This document shows, piece after piece, positions 62,292-64,000 of a stretch of 64,000 bases of DNA. Source of the stretch: an uncultured Bacteroidota bacterium (GTDB lineage: Bacteria; Bacteroidota; Bacteroidia; Flavobacteriales; Flavobacteriaceae); the NCBI GenBank assembly GCA_902597545.1, contig CACJYD010000008.1, positions 1-64,000 of the forward strand. Reading direction: 5' to 3'. The stretch's first letter is position 1. The number at the start of each line of letters is the position of its first letter. A model generated the notes under the pieces. It was not told where the DNA came from and ran no database searches. It saw only the letters and a list, made by a program, of their open reading frames with translations. Position numbers and translations under genes: made by a program.

Positions 62292-63479
62292 TCAATTAAT
62301 AACACCAAATTTTTGACCAGCTTTTTTAAATAAGCTTACAGCTTTATCTATTTGTTTTTTGTTGTGTGAAGATGAGATTTGAACTCTTATTCTAGCTAAT
62401 CCTTTTGGCACAACAGGGTATGAAAAGCCAACAACATATATTCCGTTTTTTAACAAATAGTCAGACATTTCTGATGCAATTTTATCATCATAAATCATTA
62501 CAGGTACTATTGGGTGATTATCACCTTTGATATCAAATCCTAATTCTTTAATCTGATTTCTAAAGTAAGTTGTATTTTCATTCAACTTGCTAATAATTGA
62601 TTTGTTATTTTCAATTAGATCTATTGCTTTTAATGATGCACCAACAATTGCAGGAGCAAGTGTATTTGAAAACAAATATGGTCTTGACTTTTGTCTTAAA
62701 ATATCAATAATTTCCTTTTTCCCAGATGTAAATCCACCACTACCTCCACCTAGTGCTTTACCCAATGTCCCTGTTATGATATCAATTTTTCCAATAACAT
62801 TATTTTCCTCTTGTGAACCTTTGCCATTTTTACCAACAAATCCTGTTGCATGACAATCATCAACAAAAACTAAAGAATTATATTTTTTTGCTAATTCACA
62901 TATTTTATCAAGTTTAGCTATAGTTCCATCCATTGAAAAAACTCCATCAGTCACAATTACCCTGTTTCTGTAATTTGAGGATTCTATAAGTTTTTGCTCT
63001 AGATCTTTCATGTCATTATTTTTATATCTAAATCTAGCAGCTTTACAAAGTCTAATTCCGTCAATAATAGAAGCATGATTTAAGCTATCACTTACAATAG
63101 CATCGTTATGATCAAATAGAGGCTCAAATAATCCTCCGTTGGCATCAAATGCTGCAGCATAAAGAATAGTATCTTCTGTTTCTAAAAAATTTGATATTTT
63201 ATTTTCTAAATCTTTGTGAATATCCTGTGTTCCACAAATAAATCTTACAGATGCTAAACCAAAACCGTGGGTATCTAGTGCTCTTTTTGCTGCATCAATT
63301 ATCTCATCATTTGAAGCTAAACCTAGATAATTGTTTGCGCAAAAATTAATAACGTTTTCATCCTTAGTTTTAATAATGGATTTTTGTGGAGATAGTATTA
63401 TTCTTTCGTCCTTGTATCTTCCAGATTCTTTAATTTGATCAATCTCAACTTTTAATCTTTTTCTTAGTGAATTATACAT
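62292..63479 (-). CDS. kbl: Glycine C-acetyltransferase
   Basis: Kbl joins or splits glycine and acetyl-CoA (2-amino-3-oxobutyrate CoA ligase), the second step of threonine breakdown. The 395-residue protein has NFCANNYLGLASNDEIIDAA, FICGTQDIHKDLENKIS, VFVDDCHATGFVGKNGKGSQ and the PLP lysine in TGTLGKALGGGSGGFTSG near residue 245. The HKDLE phrase and length separate it from BioF and from the acyltransferase at 18665. It is divergent from the threonine dehydrogenase-type gene, 37 bp away. Confidence 0.93.
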   Translation of the reverse strand: MYNSLRKRLKVEIDQIKESGRYKDERIILSPQKSIIKTKDENVINFCANNYLGLASNDEIIDAAKRALDTHGFGLASVRFICGTQDIHKDLENKISNFLETEDTILYAAAFDANGGLFEPLFDHNDAIVSDSLNHASIIDGIRLCKAARFRYKNNDMKDLEQKLIESSNYRNRVIVTDGVFSMDGTIAKLDKICELAKKYNSLVFVDDCHATGFVGKNGKGSQEENNVIGKIDIITGTLGKALGGGSGGFTSGKKEIIDILRQKSRPYLFSNTLAPAIVGASLKAIDLIENNKSIISKLNENTTYFRNQIKELGFDIKGDNHPIVPVMIYDDKIASEMSDYLLKNGIYVVGFSYPVVPKGLARIRVQISSSHNKKQIDKAVSLFKKAGQKFGVIN

Positions 63480-63516
63480 ATTTTTTATAGCTTTTCGGAA
63501 CTAATTTAAGTGTTTT

Positions 63517-64000
63517 TTGAATAATAGAATTTTAATTACGGGTGCTTTAGGTCAGCTAGGTAAATTTTTTATAGATTCTTTGATAAATCAAGGCAATTAT
63601 GTTCTGGCAACAGACATAAAAAATTCAAATGATTTAAACTGCGATTTTGAAATTTTTGACGTTCATGATTTAAAAAAAGGTGATGAATTAATCAAAAAAT
63701 ATAAAATCAATCAAGTATATAACTTTGCGGCTATACTTTCAGCAAAAGGTGAAATTAACCCTGCCAAAACATGGGATTTAAATAATGCAGGATTTTTTAA
63801 CATAGTAGATATTTGTTTAAAAAATAAAATCAATAAGATTTTTTGGCCTAGTTCTATTGCAGTTTTTGGTAAAAATTCTAATTTGAATTTTGCTAGCATT
63901 GATGAACCTATGTGCCCAGAGACTATCTACGGTGCCTCTAAACTTGCATGTGAAAAAGCAATGTATTATTATAATTTTAAGAATATAATTGATATTAGAT
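63517..64000 (+). CDS. NAD-dependent epimerase-type L-threonine dehydrogenase (3'-truncated)
   Basis: The extended short-chain dehydrogenase form of threonine 3-dehydrogenase makes 2-amino-3-oxobutyrate, the Kbl substrate. Only 161 codons lie in the window. Starting at TTG 63517 it reads MNNRILITGALGQLGKFFIDS (nucleotide loop GALGQLG), then VYNFAAILSAKGEINPAKTW, FWPSSIAVFG (catalytic Ser region) and the YxxxK motif in TIYGASKLACEKA. ILSAKGE is characteristic of the threonine dehydrogenase subgroup. The divergent neighbour kbl fits this role. The end is outside the window. Confidence 0.85.
   Translation, partial: MNNRILITGALGQLGKFFIDSLINQGNYVLATDIKNSNDLNCDFEIFDVHDLKKGDELIKKYKINQVYNFAAILSAKGEINPAKTWDLNNAGFFNIVDICLKNKINKIFWPSSIAVFGKNSNLNFASIDEPMCPETIYGASKLACEKAMYYYNFKNIIDIR

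Overview
The window looks like a chromosome segment of a marine flavobacterium (phylum Bacteroidota). The evidence is: very AT-rich DNA; densely packed genes with ATGA-type overlaps; no obvious Shine-Dalgarno sites; repeated TAnnTTTG (-7 type) promoter boxes; a SusC/SusD pair; and flavobacterial protein types such as a regulatory-domain-free LeuA, a long LepB, DUF5683, WbqC and the CAL67264 family. No virus, CRISPR array, transposase or integrase was seen.

Layout. 1-1833 (+): most of rpsA (5' end outside). 1836-9110 (-): leucine/2-oxoacid operon leuA-leuC-leuD-citramalate/IPM synthase-leuB, preceded on the same strand by panB and an RluA-type pseudouridine synthase. 9208-13693 (+): dnaK with its terminator, a PAS-UbiA fusion, a CPBP protease and a tiny membrane protein. 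13699-16454: fumC (-), a 54-residue membrane protein (+) and prfB (-) with its +1 frameshift site. 16540-19912 (+): threonine aldolase, then a PLP beta-synthase plus an acyl-CoA:amino-acid condensing enzyme that together resemble the first two steps of sulfonolipid (capnine) synthesis. 19950-26533 (+): pyrR-pyrB-hypothetical-rnz-pdxH-sixA-ppk-ppx. 26534-28231 (-): dnaX with an 11-A tract in its linker. 28298-28580 (+): RNase P RNA. 28583-35730 (-): PQQ-type sugar dehydrogenase, udk, ftsB-like, parA, parB, DUF5683, dapB, lepB, wbqC. 35752-36396: two proline tRNAs around a DUF4396 gene. 36466-42043: housekeeping and conserved hypothetical genes. 42032-47593 (-): two secreted Gfo/Idh/MocA oxidoreductases, a DUF1080 (3-keto-glycoside hydrolase type) protein and a GH20 lipoprotein. 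47633-48745: a tRNA-Arg whose 3' end and terminator are duplicated about 1 kb away, bracketing two small secreted-protein genes. 48975-62276 (+): a xylan utilisation locus: susC, susD, small secreted protein, sulfatase, GH43, xylulokinase, xylose isomerase, sodium symporter, GH10 xylanase. 62292-64000: kbl (-) and a divergent, truncated threonine dehydrogenase-type gene (+).

How it works together. The xylan locus is complete on paper from polymer to xylulose 5-phosphate: GH10 cuts the backbone, SusCD imports oligomers, the sulfatase removes sulfate, GH43 releases pentoses, the symporter imports xylose, and XylA/XylB feed the pentose phosphate pathway. It carries no regulator inside the window. 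The most interesting points are: eight protein genes whose TAnnTTTG box lies only 4-7 nt before the start codon, suggesting leaderless mRNAs; an RF2 frameshift site that keeps a Shine-Dalgarno-like element in a lineage that mostly ignores such elements; a likely slippage site in dnaX; the tRNA-Arg att-like duplication; and the putative sulfonolipid gene pair. No sequence search could be run, so names rest on recognised motifs and family resemblance.
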